Numbered from the stretch's first letter, positions 1 through 9,454 are shown. The stretch: 64,000 nucleotides of DNA from Cerrena zonata (GCA_038087015.1 JASBNA010000013.1:806001-870000), one strand, 5' to 3'. A program made the numbers and translations. The notes: generated from the sequence alone by a model not told the origin.

Positions 1-1
1 A

Positions 2-985
2 AATAAAAAATTGTTATCCAAACAAGAGGAACTCTTATTAAGTTTACAAGAACAAAATTTACAAATATTACAAGAATTGAAAACAATGAAAGTTCCATCA
101 GCAAGTTTATCAATAAGGGATAAGTTAGTTTACTGTTTCCCTTACGATCCATCAGTTAAGTTCCCGGCGTATATCTGGCAAAGTTGGAAACATGGATTAA
201 ATGATGAAAGATTTGATAAAAAATATCGTGAAGGTGAACTGCAATGGGCTTGGAAAAATCCCGGATTTGTTCATGAATTATTCAATGATGATACTTCTCA
301 TACCATGATTAAATATTTATACAATCAAATACCAGAAGTCATTGAAACTTATGAATCATTACCTGAAGTTATTTTAAGAATGGATTTTTTCCGTTACTTA
401 ATTTTATTTGCAAGAGGAGGGGTTTATGCTGATATCGATACTTATCCTTTACAACCAATTCCAAACTGGATTCCAGAAAATGTCAGTCCCAATGAATTGG
501 GTATGATTGTAAGTATTGAAACTGATTCAAACCTGGCTAATTGGAAGCTGGAATCCGTAAGAAGATTACAATTTGGTCAATTTGTTTTACAATCAAAACC
601 CGGTCATCCTATCTTAAGAGAAATCATTGCTGAAATCGTAGAAACCACTCTTAGTAAAAAACGGGAGGCCCGTGAAAAAAATGAACGTCTTGTACTTCTT
701 GGTAATTCAAATCAAAAGTCTTTGGAAATCTCGAAATGGACCGGTGGTGGTATCTGGACCGATGTCATAATGAACTATTTCAACGACTATATCAAATCTT
801 CCATCTATCAACAAATTACTTGGAAAGAATTCCACAACTTAAAAATCCCTAAATTAGTCAGCGATATTCTCGTTTTACCAATTAGTTCATTTGCATCAGA
901 TTTAGAAATTCCAAAAGACGGTAAAATCGAAGACCCCTTGGCCTTCGTTAAACATTATTCGGCCAAAATTTGGAAAACTACTTAG
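2..985 (+). CDS. HOC1: Alpha-1,6-mannosyltransferase, HOC1/OCH1 family (5' end missing)
   Basis: This is a glycosyltransferase of the DXD-containing OCH1/HOC1 family. Such enzymes are Golgi type II membrane proteins that build N-linked mannan using GDP-mannose. The frame is open to the first base of the window with no ATG, so the start codon, cytoplasmic tail and signal anchor lie to the left. The visible part starts with a Leu/Gln/Glu-rich stem. The catalytic region follows: IWQSWKHG, then DFFRYLILFARGGVYADIDTYPL-type sequence with the metal-binding DID near visible residue 140, then GGGIWTDV. The FARGGVYADIDTY context looks closer to Hoc1 than to Och1 as I recall them, so the symbol is likely but not certain. 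It is followed on the same strand by LYS9, to which it has no functional link. Confidence 0.75.
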   Translation, partial: NKKLLSKQEELLLSLQEQNLQILQELKTMKVPSASLSIRDKLVYCFPYDPSVKFPAYIWQSWKHGLNDERFDKKYREGELQWAWKNPGFVHELFNDDTSHTMIKYLYNQIPEVIETYESLPEVILRMDFFRYLILFARGGVYADIDTYPLQPIPNWIPENVSPNELGMIVSIETDSNLANWKLESVRRLQFGQFVLQSKPGHPILREIIAEIVETTLSKKREAREKNERLVLLGNSNQKSLEISKWTGGGIWTDVIMNYFNDYIKSSIYQQITWKEFHNLKIPKLVSDILVLPISSFASDLEIPKDGKIEDPLAFVKHYSAKIWKTT

Positions 986-1080
986 TTCTTTGCATGGTTT
1001 CATTTCATTAAATACCTATTATGTACTATTATTCTATTCAATTCATAGTAGTCAGTCTACATATTAAACCTCGATCTTGT

Positions 1081-1176
1081 AAGTGCCAACACCAACACCA
1101 ACTCACCATCTCACCAATATATCACACCAATACATCAACACACCAATATATATATACATCAAGACACCAATATAAA
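1081..1176. repeat. Low-complexity CACCAATA-rich stretch upstream of LYS9
   Basis: ACCAACACC, CACCAATATAT and similar short units recur many times in about 95 bases, giving a C/A-skewed tract. It lies between the HOC1-like stop and the LYS9 promoter. Slippage expansion is the simplest explanation, and no coding potential is seen. Confidence 0.6.
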
Positions 1177-1206
1177 TGTTGCAAAAAACTCTAGTGCCTC
1201 ATAGGA

Positions 1207-1213
1207 TGACTCA
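1207..1213 (+). promoter_or_regulatory. Gcn4/AP-1 type site TGACTCA upstream of LYS9
   Basis: A perfect TGACTCA lies about 190 bp upstream of the LYS9 ATG. Gcn4 binds this element in both S. cerevisiae and C. albicans, and lysine genes are classic general-amino-acid-control targets. Location and target gene make a functional site likely. Binding itself is inferred. Confidence 0.7.
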
Positions 1214-1308
1214 TTGAATGCAAAAAAACCACTGTCAAAAAAAAAAATTAATGTGCAGGTCTGCTACCTTTAGATTAGAAAGGAAATTTTACCGACAGCC
1301 TGAAAAAT

Positions 1309-1316
1309 TATATAAA
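1309..1316 (+). promoter_or_regulatory. TATA box of LYS9
   Basis: TATATAAA lies about 80 bp before the chosen LYS9 ATG, a suitable spacing for a yeast core promoter. It lies inside the in-frame upstream extension of the LYS9 frame, which supports starting translation at 1398 and not further upstream. Confidence 0.5.
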
Positions 1317-1397
1317 TCGACGATTTTGAAATTTTTCAAAGGAAAAAACCATCAATTGATCGTTTCTTTTCAAGTATTCGTAGATATTTATTCAAGA

Positions 1398-2732
1398 ATG
1401 GTTAAACAAGTTCTTTTATTGGGTTCTGGTTTTGTTGCCAAACCAACTGTTGATATTTTATCCCAAACCCCAGATGTTAAGGTTACTGTTGCTTGCCGAA
1501 CTTTATCTAAGGCTAAAGAATTGGCTGGATCAGTTGCTGAAGCCATTTCATTGGATGTGACTGATGAATCGGCATTAGAATCAGAAGTTGCCAAATTCGA
1601 TTTGGTTATTTCATTAATTCCATATATTTATCATGTTAACGTTGTTAAAGCTGCTATTAAAAATAAAAAACACGTTGTTACTACTTCTTATATCAATCCT
1701 CAATTGAAAGAATTAGAACAACAAATCCAAGATGCTGGTATCACTGTTATGAACGAAATTGGTTTGGATCCAGGTATCGATCATTTATACGCTGTTAAAA
1801 CCATTGAAGAAGTTCACCAACAAGGTGGTAAAATCAAATCATTCCTTTCTTATTGTGGTGGTTTACCAGCTCCAGAAAACTCAGACAATCCTTTGGGTTA
1901 TAAATTCTCCTGGTCTTCAAGAGGGGTCTTATTGGCTTTAAGAAATTCCGCTAGTTATTGGAAAGATGGTCAAGTTGAAAATGTTGAATCTGAAGATTTA
2001 ATGGCTACTGCTAAACCTTATTTCATTTATCCAGGTTTTGCCTTTGTCGCTTATCCAAATAGAGATTCTACCACTTATAAACAATTATATAACATTCCTG
2101 AAGCTGAAACTGTTATCAGAGGTACTTTAAGATTCCAAGGTTTCCCTGAATTTATTAAGGTTTTAGTTGATATTGGATTCTTAAAAGACGAATCTTCTGA
2201 AGCTTTCTCTAATCCTTCTTCCTGGAAAGACGCTTTTGCTAAATTGGTTGGTGCTGAATCTTCTGAAGAAGCCGCCATTATTGCTAAAGTTGAATCTTTA
2301 GCCACTTTCAAAGATGATGCTGATAAAACCCGTATCATTAATGGTTTAAGATGGTTAGGTTTATTCTCTGATAAACAAATCACTCCAAGAGGTAACCCAT
2401 TAGATACTTTATGTGCTACTTTAGAAGAATTAATGCAATATGAAGAAGGTGAAAGAGATATGGTTTGCTTACAACATAAATTTGGTATTCAATGGAAAGA
2501 TGGTTCTGAAGAAACTAGAACTTCTACCTTGGTTGATTACGGTGATGTTAATGGTTATTCTTCTATGGCTAAATTAGTCGGTGTTCCTTGTGCCGTTGCC
2601 GTTCAACAAATTTTGGATGGTACCTTAAGTAAAAAAGGTTTATTGGCCCCAATGTCTAGTGAAATTAATGATCCTTTAATGAAAACTTTGAAAGATAAAT
2701 ATGGTATCTACTTAGTTGAAAAAACTATTTAG
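1398..2732 (+). CDS. LYS9: Saccharopine reductase (saccharopine dehydrogenase, L-glutamate-forming)
   Basis: This enzyme (EC 1.5.1.10) catalyses the penultimate step of the fungal alpha-aminoadipate lysine pathway: it condenses aminoadipate semialdehyde with glutamate and reduces the adduct to saccharopine using NADPH. The N-terminus is a Rossmann fold, VLLLGSGFVAKPT, near residues 5-17. Further conserved blocks are NEIGLDPGIDHLYA and SYCGGLPAPE. The frame is open 60 codons further upstream, but that extension is Lys-rich, contains the TATA box and has no similarity to the family. Starting at MVKQVLLLGSG gives 444 residues, matching the roughly 446 of S. cerevisiae Lys9. It is convergent with DML1, with only about 50 bp between the two stops. 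Confidence 0.95.
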   Translation: MVKQVLLLGSGFVAKPTVDILSQTPDVKVTVACRTLSKAKELAGSVAEAISLDVTDESALESEVAKFDLVISLIPYIYHVNVVKAAIKNKKHVVTTSYINPQLKELEQQIQDAGITVMNEIGLDPGIDHLYAVKTIEEVHQQGGKIKSFLSYCGGLPAPENSDNPLGYKFSWSSRGVLLALRNSASYWKDGQVENVESEDLMATAKPYFIYPGFAFVAYPNRDSTTYKQLYNIPEAETVIRGTLRFQGFPEFIKVLVDIGFLKDESSEAFSNPSSWKDAFAKLVGAESSEEAAIIAKVESLATFKDDADKTRIINGLRWLGLFSDKQITPRGNPLDTLCATLEELMQYEEGERDMVCLQHKFGIQWKDGSEETRTSTLVDYGDVNGYSSMAKLVGVPCAVAVQQILDGTLSKKGLLAPMSSEINDPLMKTLKDKYGIYLVEKTI

Positions 2733-2785
2733 ATTTTTTATATACTTATAAATAAATTACATTCTACTTCTATAAAATCTGTAAA

Positions 2786-4288
2786 TTAATCAAACTCTTC
2801 GTCACTTTCATCTTCATATCCTATAATATATTCCTCAATTACATTACTCAAATCTTCCATTAATTCTTGTTTATCTTCGATAATCTCTTGGGCAACGTCT
2901 CCCGACCCTGGTCTAACCCTACTTATTATCTTTCTGTATTCTTTAAAATCATTTTTCAATGCTGAACTTTGATTCATTTCGATATAAACTTGTTTCAGCT
3001 CAAGTATTGAAGGGAATGTATCAACTTTCGTTATATCATTCAATGCAGGGTTAGTATATACATGTGTTGTTAAAGATGATTCCAATTCTAATGATGAATT
3101 ATCTGGTACAATAAAAGATTTACTTATTGATTTTTCATTAGTTTTTTTATTCAATCCTAAATTAATTATACCTGGTTTGGTGGGAGGTGAAGTAATCGAC
3201 GGGACAGGATTATAATAGTCCATTATATTGACAGATTGTAATGTGTATGACATGTGATCATCTTGGGTTGGAAGCTGATGTATGTTGATTTCATTAACAA
3301 TATTACGATCATTATAACCACGTAATAATTCATCTTCAATTGTAGCCATTTTTACATTATAGTTTGTATCGTTGGTGTTATTCAATCCCCATAATGAATT
3401 GATGAAAACCGATTCAATAGCACCTCTATGCCAAAAACTATCGGGATTGAAATCAGAATTCAACAACAGAGATGAAGTATCAAGTGATAATGGTAACACC
3501 AAAGACGAATTTTTGGAAAATTCAACTAAAGATTTTATTTTATTAAGGGTAGGGAGTAACTTAGTTGGCTTTTTTCCTGAAAAAGTATATGTCCATAAAT
3601 TGTACTTGTTATTGATACCATTATTGAAAAATTCATCTTTGATATCGGTTATTAAAGAATTAGTAAACCCACCCCACGATGAATCAATATCACTTAAAAA
3701 ATTACAACCTTGTACCAAGTCGCAATTCTCTAAGTTTTTCCTAAACTCTTCAATAGTATCATCTTGTACTTCCTTATATTCCTCAACCCCCTGGTGCAAA
3801 TAGTTAAACTCGATATTAGGGAATAGTCTATGATGACCTCTCCCGTTTACCTCATGATTCCAATTTGACAAAGTTACCAAAGAAGTTGGTTTGTATATCA
3901 TTTTATTGTAATCAGACCAATAATGCACAGTTTTATCTGTCAAAGTTGTTGGGTCTGTTGGTTTTCCATTATCTAATTGTTTCTGATAATCATTCTTTGG
4001 TACTTTAATACCAGTTTCAATAACCGTGGGCCCACTTATATCTGCAGCATTCTCAAAGTACTTGAATGGCGAATATGACCCTAATCCACCGGTCAATTCA
4101 TATATTATAACTCTGGGAGAATAGTTTGTTCTCCCATTTGGTAATTTGTTAGCATTCAAGAAAACTTGATTCCAATGGTTTATTGGAGCTTTGGGCGAGT
4201 ATGGAAGATGCGATTCCTGGTTGTTGTACAAGCTGGCAAGGACATGATTGGCATGATGAGATGCCGATATAGATATCACCTCGTTCAT
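2786..4288 (-). CDS. DML1: Misato/DML1 family protein, mitochondrial DNA inheritance and partitioning
   Basis: This protein of 500 residues belongs to the Misato/Dml1 family, which has a tubulin/FtsZ-like fold and is needed for mitochondrial genome inheritance in yeast. Typical features are the N-terminal MNEVISISASHHANHVLASLYNNQE region, the following segment with GGLGSY, and the C-terminal acidic tail ending DESDEEFD. Length is close to the 475 residues of S. cerevisiae Dml1. The first ATG opens directly onto the conserved N-terminus, so the start is secure. It is convergent with LYS9 and divergent from SCJ1, sharing a promoter of about 240 bp with the latter. Confidence 0.88.
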   Translation of the reverse strand: MNEVISISASHHANHVLASLYNNQESHLPYSPKAPINHWNQVFLNANKLPNGRTNYSPRVIIYELTGGLGSYSPFKYFENAADISGPTVIETGIKVPKNDYQKQLDNGKPTDPTTLTDKTVHYWSDYNKMIYKPTSLVTLSNWNHEVNGRGHHRLFPNIEFNYLHQGVEEYKEVQDDTIEEFRKNLENCDLVQGCNFLSDIDSSWGGFTNSLITDIKDEFFNNGINNKYNLWTYTFSGKKPTKLLPTLNKIKSLVEFSKNSSLVLPLSLDTSSLLLNSDFNPDSFWHRGAIESVFINSLWGLNNTNDTNYNVKMATIEDELLRGYNDRNIVNEINIHQLPTQDDHMSYTLQSVNIMDYYNPVPSITSPPTKPGIINLGLNKKTNEKSISKSFIVPDNSSLELESSLTTHVYTNPALNDITKVDTFPSILELKQVYIEMNQSSALKNDFKEYRKIISRVRPGSGDVAQEIIEDKQELMEDLSNVIEEYIIGYEDESDEEFD

Positions 4289-4403
4289 GACTCTTCACTG
4301 ATCGCTTGAATTGGTCTTTACGAGTTTTCAAGTGATGTGATACCGATGACTTCTCGATTGCATGCAAAAACCCGTACAACAGTAATTTGTCTACGTCTTT
4401 TGT

Positions 4404-4419
4404 AATTTTCTAGAAAATT
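4404..4419. promoter_or_regulatory. 16-bp palindrome containing a heat-shock-element core
   Basis: AATTTTCTAGAAAATT is a perfect palindrome, and its centre TTCTAGAA fits the TTCnnGAA half of a heat-shock element. It sits in the DML1/SCJ1 divergent promoter, about 110 bp before the SCJ1 chaperone gene. A TGACGTA, similar to an unfolded-protein-response or CRE element, follows immediately. A full HSE needs a third unit that I do not see, so Hsf1 binding is only suggested. Confidence 0.4.
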
Positions 4420-4525
4420 GACGTATTCAGAACACGTACATTTTTCTTTGATTGATTAACTCCATTGAAAACTACCAAGATAATACTTCAGAGAAGGTGG
4501 GAAATACAATTGAAGCTACCAGAAA

Positions 4526-5635
4526 ATGAAGTTGTTTATATTACTAGCTTTTCTGGTTCTGTTTTCCATTTTGGCCCCGTTAATTGCGGCACTTAATGGA
4601 GATCCATATCAAATTCTTGAGATCGGCAAAGATGCTGATGAAAAAACGATTAAATCGGCCTATCGTCGACTCCTGAAGAAGTATCATCCAGATAAGAATC
4701 CTCTGGAGGAGGCACATGAAAAGTTTATTGAAATTGGGGAAGCATATGAGATTCTTAGTGATGAGACCAAAAAGAGTAATTATGATAAATACGGTGATCC
4801 TGAAGGAGCAGGGGGTCCTGGTGGTGGTGATTTTGATTTTGGTGATATACTTAACCAATTCTTTGGTGGTGGTGGTGGTGGACCCGGAGGAGGAAGAAGA
4901 AGAAGAGGTAAGCCTAAGGGAAGTAATACTCAAGTAAATTTACATATTGCACTTGCAGATTTCTATCGTGGTAAAGAGGTTGATTTCACTGTTGAAATGA
5001 CTAACTTATGTGATGAATGCAAAGGAAGTGGTAGTGAAGATGGTGCCAAACATACGTGTGACAGATGTCAAGGTAGCGGTCAAATATTGATTCAAAGACA
5101 ATTTGGACCTGGAATGGTACAGAGAATGCAAATGCAATGTGATGAATGTGGTGGTTCAGGTAATCATATTACTCATGTTTGTAAACATTGTGGAGGAGTT
5201 GGAACTATGCAAAAATCGAGAAATTATAGTGTATTTGTTAAAGCTGGAACTCTGAGAAATGATGATATAGTCTTGGAAGGAGAAGGAGATCAAAATCCTG
5301 AATGGATACCCGGTGATTTAATTGTTAAATTAAAAGAAGACTTGACCAAGAGTTGGGGGTATCGTAGAATCAAGGAACATTTATATAGAACTGAAGTTTT
5401 ATCGTTACGTGAAGCAACAAATGGGGGATGGAAAAGAAGTATTGCCTTTTTCGGAGAAGATGATATTAAAATATCAAGGAAATCCGGTGATGTTGTCATT
5501 GATGGACAAGTTGAAGTTATAAAAGGTAAAGGTGCCCCAATAATCAATGAAGATGATGAAGAAAGATATGGTGATTTGTATATAGAGTATCGTGTTGTTG
5601 GGTTGCAAAAAAAAGTTGGAAAAGATGAATTATAA
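4526..5635 (+). CDS. SCJ1: ER-lumenal DnaJ/Hsp40 co-chaperone
   Basis: Scj1 stimulates the ATPase of Kar2/BiP in the ER lumen and helps protein folding and degradation. Visible in order are: a hydrophobic signal peptide (residues 1-22); a J-domain with the HPD triad at residues 54-56; a Gly/Phe linker ending in a Gly run and an Arg patch; a zinc-finger region from residue 162 with four CxxCxGxG-type motifs; the C-terminal substrate-binding domain; and a terminal KDEL retrieval signal. Length is 369 residues against 377 in S. cerevisiae, which also ends in KDEL. Two in-frame CTG codons in the J-domain and linker sit where Ser is expected (YRRL-CTG-KKYHPDKN; NP-CTG-EEAH), supporting CTG-as-Ser decoding. 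Two more CTG codons lie in the signal-peptide core. Confidence 0.95.
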   Translation: MKLFILLAFLVLFSILAPLIAALNGDPYQILEIGKDADEKTIKSAYRRLLKKYHPDKNPLEEAHEKFIEIGEAYEILSDETKKSNYDKYGDPEGAGGPGGGDFDFGDILNQFFGGGGGGPGGGRRRRGKPKGSNTQVNLHIALADFYRGKEVDFTVEMTNLCDECKGSGSEDGAKHTCDRCQGSGQILIQRQFGPGMVQRMQMQCDECGGSGNHITHVCKHCGGVGTMQKSRNYSVFVKAGTLRNDDIVLEGEGDQNPEWIPGDLIVKLKEDLTKSWGYRRIKEHLYRTEVLSLREATNGGWKRSIAFFGEDDIKISRKSGDVVIDGQVEVIKGKGAPIINEDDEERYGDLYIEYRVVGLQKKVGKDEL

Positions 5636-5753
5636 GAAGTTAGAGGTGTATTTTATAATGTAATTTAATATAGATTCAAAGATTGTACAAAATTGTAGAT
5701 ATGCTTATCCAAAAGAAATATTTGTGCCTAACATCAAAAATATTAATAATTGC

Positions 5754-5759
5754 AAAAAA
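5754..5759 (-). terminator. RNA polymerase III terminator of the 5S-like gene
   Basis: Read on the minus strand this is a run of six T starting about 7 nt after the 3' end of the 5S-like RNA. Pol III stops at such T-runs, and yeast 5S precursors carry a short 3' extension of this kind. Its position supports a transcribed gene and argues against a random 5S fragment. Confidence 0.7.
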
Positions 5760-5765
5760 GGAAGA

Positions 5766-5885
5766 GTCTACAGCACGATGGTTTCCATTATGGTCTCCCA
5801 CTAACGTACTCAGCATCGCTCTCAGCAGCTTAATAATTATTGATCGGACGGGTAATCATGCTTTATGCTGGATATGGCCGTAGAC
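5766..5885 (-). rRNA. Diverged 5S ribosomal RNA gene, solitary copy outside rDNA
   Basis: The minus strand reads GTCTACGGCCATATC ... TGGGAGACCA ... GTGCTGTAGAC over 120 nt. It aligns to yeast 5S rRNA as I recall it without gaps, but with roughly 30% of bases different. All five helices form. Helix I: GTCTACGGC with GTGCTGTAGAC. Helix II: CAGCA with TGCTG. Helix III: AUU with AAU plus an outer U-A pair. Helix IV: CGTTA-G-TGG / CCA-TAATG closed by a GAGA loop. Helix V: CGATG with CATCG. Most differences within the helices occur as compensating pairs. Conserved internal-promoter blocks (ATTAAGCTGCTGAGAGC; GTGGGAGACCA) persist, and a T6 terminator follows. No rRNA or tRNA gene is adjacent. Ordinary CTG-clade 5S lies in the rDNA spacer, so this is either a variant paralogue or a dispersed 5S. 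Confidence 0.85.
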
Positions 5886-7146
5886 ATTCTTTGTGCTTTT
5901 TTGATCTCTTATATTTACAATTGTCGAAAAGTGCTCTAAAAGTACCTCCTAAATCCAAAGTTGTAAAATGATAGAATAAGAGCTTTTTTAAAGCTTCTTA
6001 TCAAAAAAGAAATGCTTTTTTCCAAGTTTTTATGAAAAGCTAAGGAAAATTTTATGTTTTCATTTCATTAAACTTGGTTCAACTTCTTTATATTAATCTC
6101 GCAGCTTGACTCAATATCCGTCTTATTTGTCTACTTTTTTACCCTTATAATTTATGACTGTCTACTTTCACTCCCGTTAAATTGAAAATGCGGTAAAAAG
6201 GGTAGAGAAATGGGAACCAAGTCACAAGGGAAGCTCCTTAAAAGTGTGAGCTATTTAAGCAGTAATACATCGGCAGAATTGAGCTTTCGATGGTTCGGCT
6301 TACCGCAATCCAAGTAACCAACAACTTATTTAGCTTTGTCAAATAAAGAAGCTTGATAAGTTTTTGCAGTACAAACTTTAATTTCCACGATATATAACCA
6401 AGTGCGTATGGAAGAAAGTATTGTGTATCTGTTGCAGAAGCTATTCATGATTTCCCTTGACATTTTGGGTGTTTTCTTACCATGTATATATTAAAACGGA
6501 CTCATTTTCGTTCGTTTTTGATAAGGTACTTCCCACTCAAGTATCTGAATTGCCTCAAATTTTTTGAGAATGGTTGCAAAATTTTACGAAAACCGATACT
6601 GATTGGTCAGTATAGTGTTAGGTTTCTACTGTACATCTTAATCTAATCCTTAACAAGATCAAATTAATTCAGACTATGTATCACACATATGTCATTTGCA
6701 AAAAATATTAGAGAAGCGTCGACAGTGATCCAAGATATCAACTAAGATAGTCAATATTTCTCTATTTTGCCTAAACCTTGTTAACCTAATATACAAGAAA
6801 AGCCTGCTGATTAAGGGCTACATGCTTTCAGCAAGCACTACTGTTTGTGAACTACCAAAGCATTAAAAATTCGGTTTGCAGTAACAATATTTTCCAAAGT
6901 TAGAAAAAAAACACAGTATTTTACACCACAAAGGCTGATCTAACAACATCACGGTAGGCTAATACTACTTTAGCATTTAGACTTTTGAATAATCGAGCTT
7001 TTTAGGTAAACTGGCAGTATATGGTTCAATTGCAAGGAATAACAAATAAGTATACTAGAAAATTTAAAGGTGTACGGGTGGGCCATCAAGACAAAAAAAA
7101 TACCGACTAAAGATTTTCACTAACTTTCAGCTACTGTTCATCAAAG
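5886..7146. other. Gene-free interval between the 5S gene and MDM20
   Basis: About 1.26 kb with no convincing ORF. It contains one TGACTCA (6107-6113) far from any obvious target and a TATTTAAG-type AT-rich run near 6250. The stretch around 6160-6320 is less AT-rich than its surroundings and holds short complementary pieces, so an unannotated Pol III or structured RNA is possible. I could not match it to RNase P, SRP, U snRNA or a clear C/D or H/ACA snoRNA. The last few hundred bases presumably form the MDM20 promoter. Confidence 0.4.
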
Positions 7147-9454
7147 ATGTCCAGTTTAAATGACTCTTCTGATGAGATCCTAGAGGCTATTAATCAAGGA
7201 TCTTATCAATATGCACAATCGCAATTAACCAAAAAACTAAAACAATTTCCTACCAAATCATATTATTGGGCACTTCAATACTACTACTTGTTTAGTACTG
7301 GAAAATTTGATGAAGCATTGAATAAATCTGTCGAATTAAAGTCTAAAGTACCTAGTGATCCAAACACTCTTAACGTCTTATATGATTTATTCATTAAATT
7401 AGGCAAAGCCAATTACGCTAATGAAATTTTCGAAAATGCTATTAAAAAGTACCCAAATCAATCAATCATATTAAATTGGTTTAAAAAAAGTTTAGAAAAC
7501 TTTGATATTAAAAACTTACAAAAATCATCTTTGCAACTTTCTAAATTCAATAAGTCGAATGAATTGTACAGCTCTTGGGCTTCCTTTTGTTATTTTCTAT
7601 TAACAAACTTGCCCAACTTATCCGACAAGGAAAAAACATTATATCAAACATTATCATTGAAACTAATTGATGATTCCAAAGGTTTGAACAACCAACTTGC
7701 TTATGTCATGACCAAAGTTTACTCCCAGCAACTGAAGTTTGAAAAAATTGTTGAGTTGATCGATGGGTTACCTGAATCAGAAGTTGATTTAGATTTGACT
7801 ATTATTTATTGCAAGTCTTTATATAATTTACAAAATTGGACACTTTTGAAAGAAAAATCAAGTAACCTCTTGTTTGTGGATAACTTTAACGATTTCGACA
7901 CTTGGTGCTATTATATTGAATCTTGCAATAACTTGTCAGTTCCTAAAAAAGATGTTCAGTTTGATACAAATTCAAGAAACTCATATCTTGCCAAAATTCA
8001 TCTTGATACGGTTTACAATGTTGATTTAACTGATTCAATCACCCAGTACTATAATAAGTTCAAGTCAAAGCCTTGTTTATTGATTGACTTACAAAAATAC
8101 ATTAATGAATCTAACAAACAAGTTCTCATTCCTTTATTGGATATCGAAACAACCAATGTCGATGTTATGGTTAATGTATACAAATTGAAAAAATACTACT
8201 CATTAGATTCTACCACTGATTTGTCAACAGTATACAATCCTAAAGATCCCCAAACTTTCGATTTGGTTCTTGAGGATCAAATAGGTTCAATTCCAACTTC
8301 GACGCCAAATCAAATTATTGAAAAGATTATTATACTTGAATATTTACATTCTAAAGATTCTCAAAATTATAAAATCGAGTCTTGGTTGATTAATTTGTAT
8401 TCTTTGATCAATTGTTCATCTCTTTCATTATACCATTATCAAAACTTGAAAATCAAAATGATTCAACATGATACTTTAAGTTATAAAATCTTGCCTTCAT
8501 TACATCCCTCAATGTTGAACCATTTAATAGAAATCTACAAATTTTATCTTACTGCAGATTTAGAGGTTCAAGATAACTTATATAAAGCTTTCGAACAAGG
8601 AATTTTAAATAAGTTACAAGATTTTTTAAATTTTGGATCTAGAATATCAAATTCAGCATCAAAATATTTAATCGTTTTAGAAATATTAAAATTTTCAAGA
8701 ATTTCATCAAGTGATTATTATGGATATTTTATCAAATTAATTAAATCATTGAAGAATAACATTCTCGCTGAAGATTTCAATTTATCGGACAATAGAGACT
8801 CTACCACTGATATTAAATTCACAAACGGACTTGTAAATTTCACAAAGGAAGAAATTGGTCAAATATATCCAAATATGATTAAAAATGAAGAATACATTAA
8901 ATTGAATCTATTAAAAGAATTGATCATTATTGAAAATGATTCTAATCAAATTAGTAAATTATTCAAAGGTTTCAATAAGATTTTGAGTGACTCAAAAATT
9001 AAAAGTCATTTAACCAATTTTGAAAATTGGTTATTCAAAATATATCTTACATTTTTCAAAATTTTCAAATTAGATGATACAAAGGAGCAAGAAGTTTCAA
9101 CTCTTATTAATTATTTATCAAAGAACTTAAAGATAGATAAGATTAAGTCATTATATTTCAATAATTTGAATCATTTTGATTGGAATTATAATCATATCTT
9201 GATTAATTTATATGATTTCATTAAAATTTCAAATAAGATTAATAACTCAAATTCAAGGAAATTCAATAAACCTTTGAGCAACTTGGCAAATCAATTGTTA
9301 AAAGATTTATTGAACTTAGAGAAAGTTCACATCAATTAAAAGTATCATTGATAAAGATTCAATTAGAGTATTTGTCAAAGATGACAAATTCATCAATGAT
9401 CGCATTGAAGACCTTGATAATTGTTTGAAGAAATCAATTTTCACCATTAAATAA
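7147..9454 (+). CDS. MDM20: NatB N-terminal acetyltransferase auxiliary subunit (C-terminal frame break)
   Basis: Mdm20 (Naa25) is the ribosome-anchoring, TPR-containing partner of the catalytic Nat3 in the NatB complex, which acetylates Met-Asp/Glu/Asn N-termini, including those of actin and tropomyosin. The uninterrupted frame from the ATG gives 730 residues. It starts with TPR-like helices (EILEAINQGSYQYAQSQL; LFSTGKFDEALNKS) followed by Lys/Asn/Leu-rich alpha-helical sequence. That frame ends at 9339. One base over, the reading continues for about 36 more codon-like residues (KDSIRVFVKDDKFINDR...) to a stop at 9454, giving a length nearer to the 796 residues of S. cerevisiae. One extra base near 9315-9336 would explain this. 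Without it the protein ends at 9339. Confidence 0.82.

Noticed and set aside
1218..1397. 60-codon N-terminal extension of the LYS9 frame
   Set aside because: It contains the TATA box and Lys-rich low-complexity sequence; starting at 1398 gives the family's normal length and N-terminus.
5683..5883. 66-codon + strand ORF after SCJ1
   Set aside because: It is the antisense of the diverged 5S rRNA gene; its codons are explained by the conserved RNA sequence and it has no protein features.
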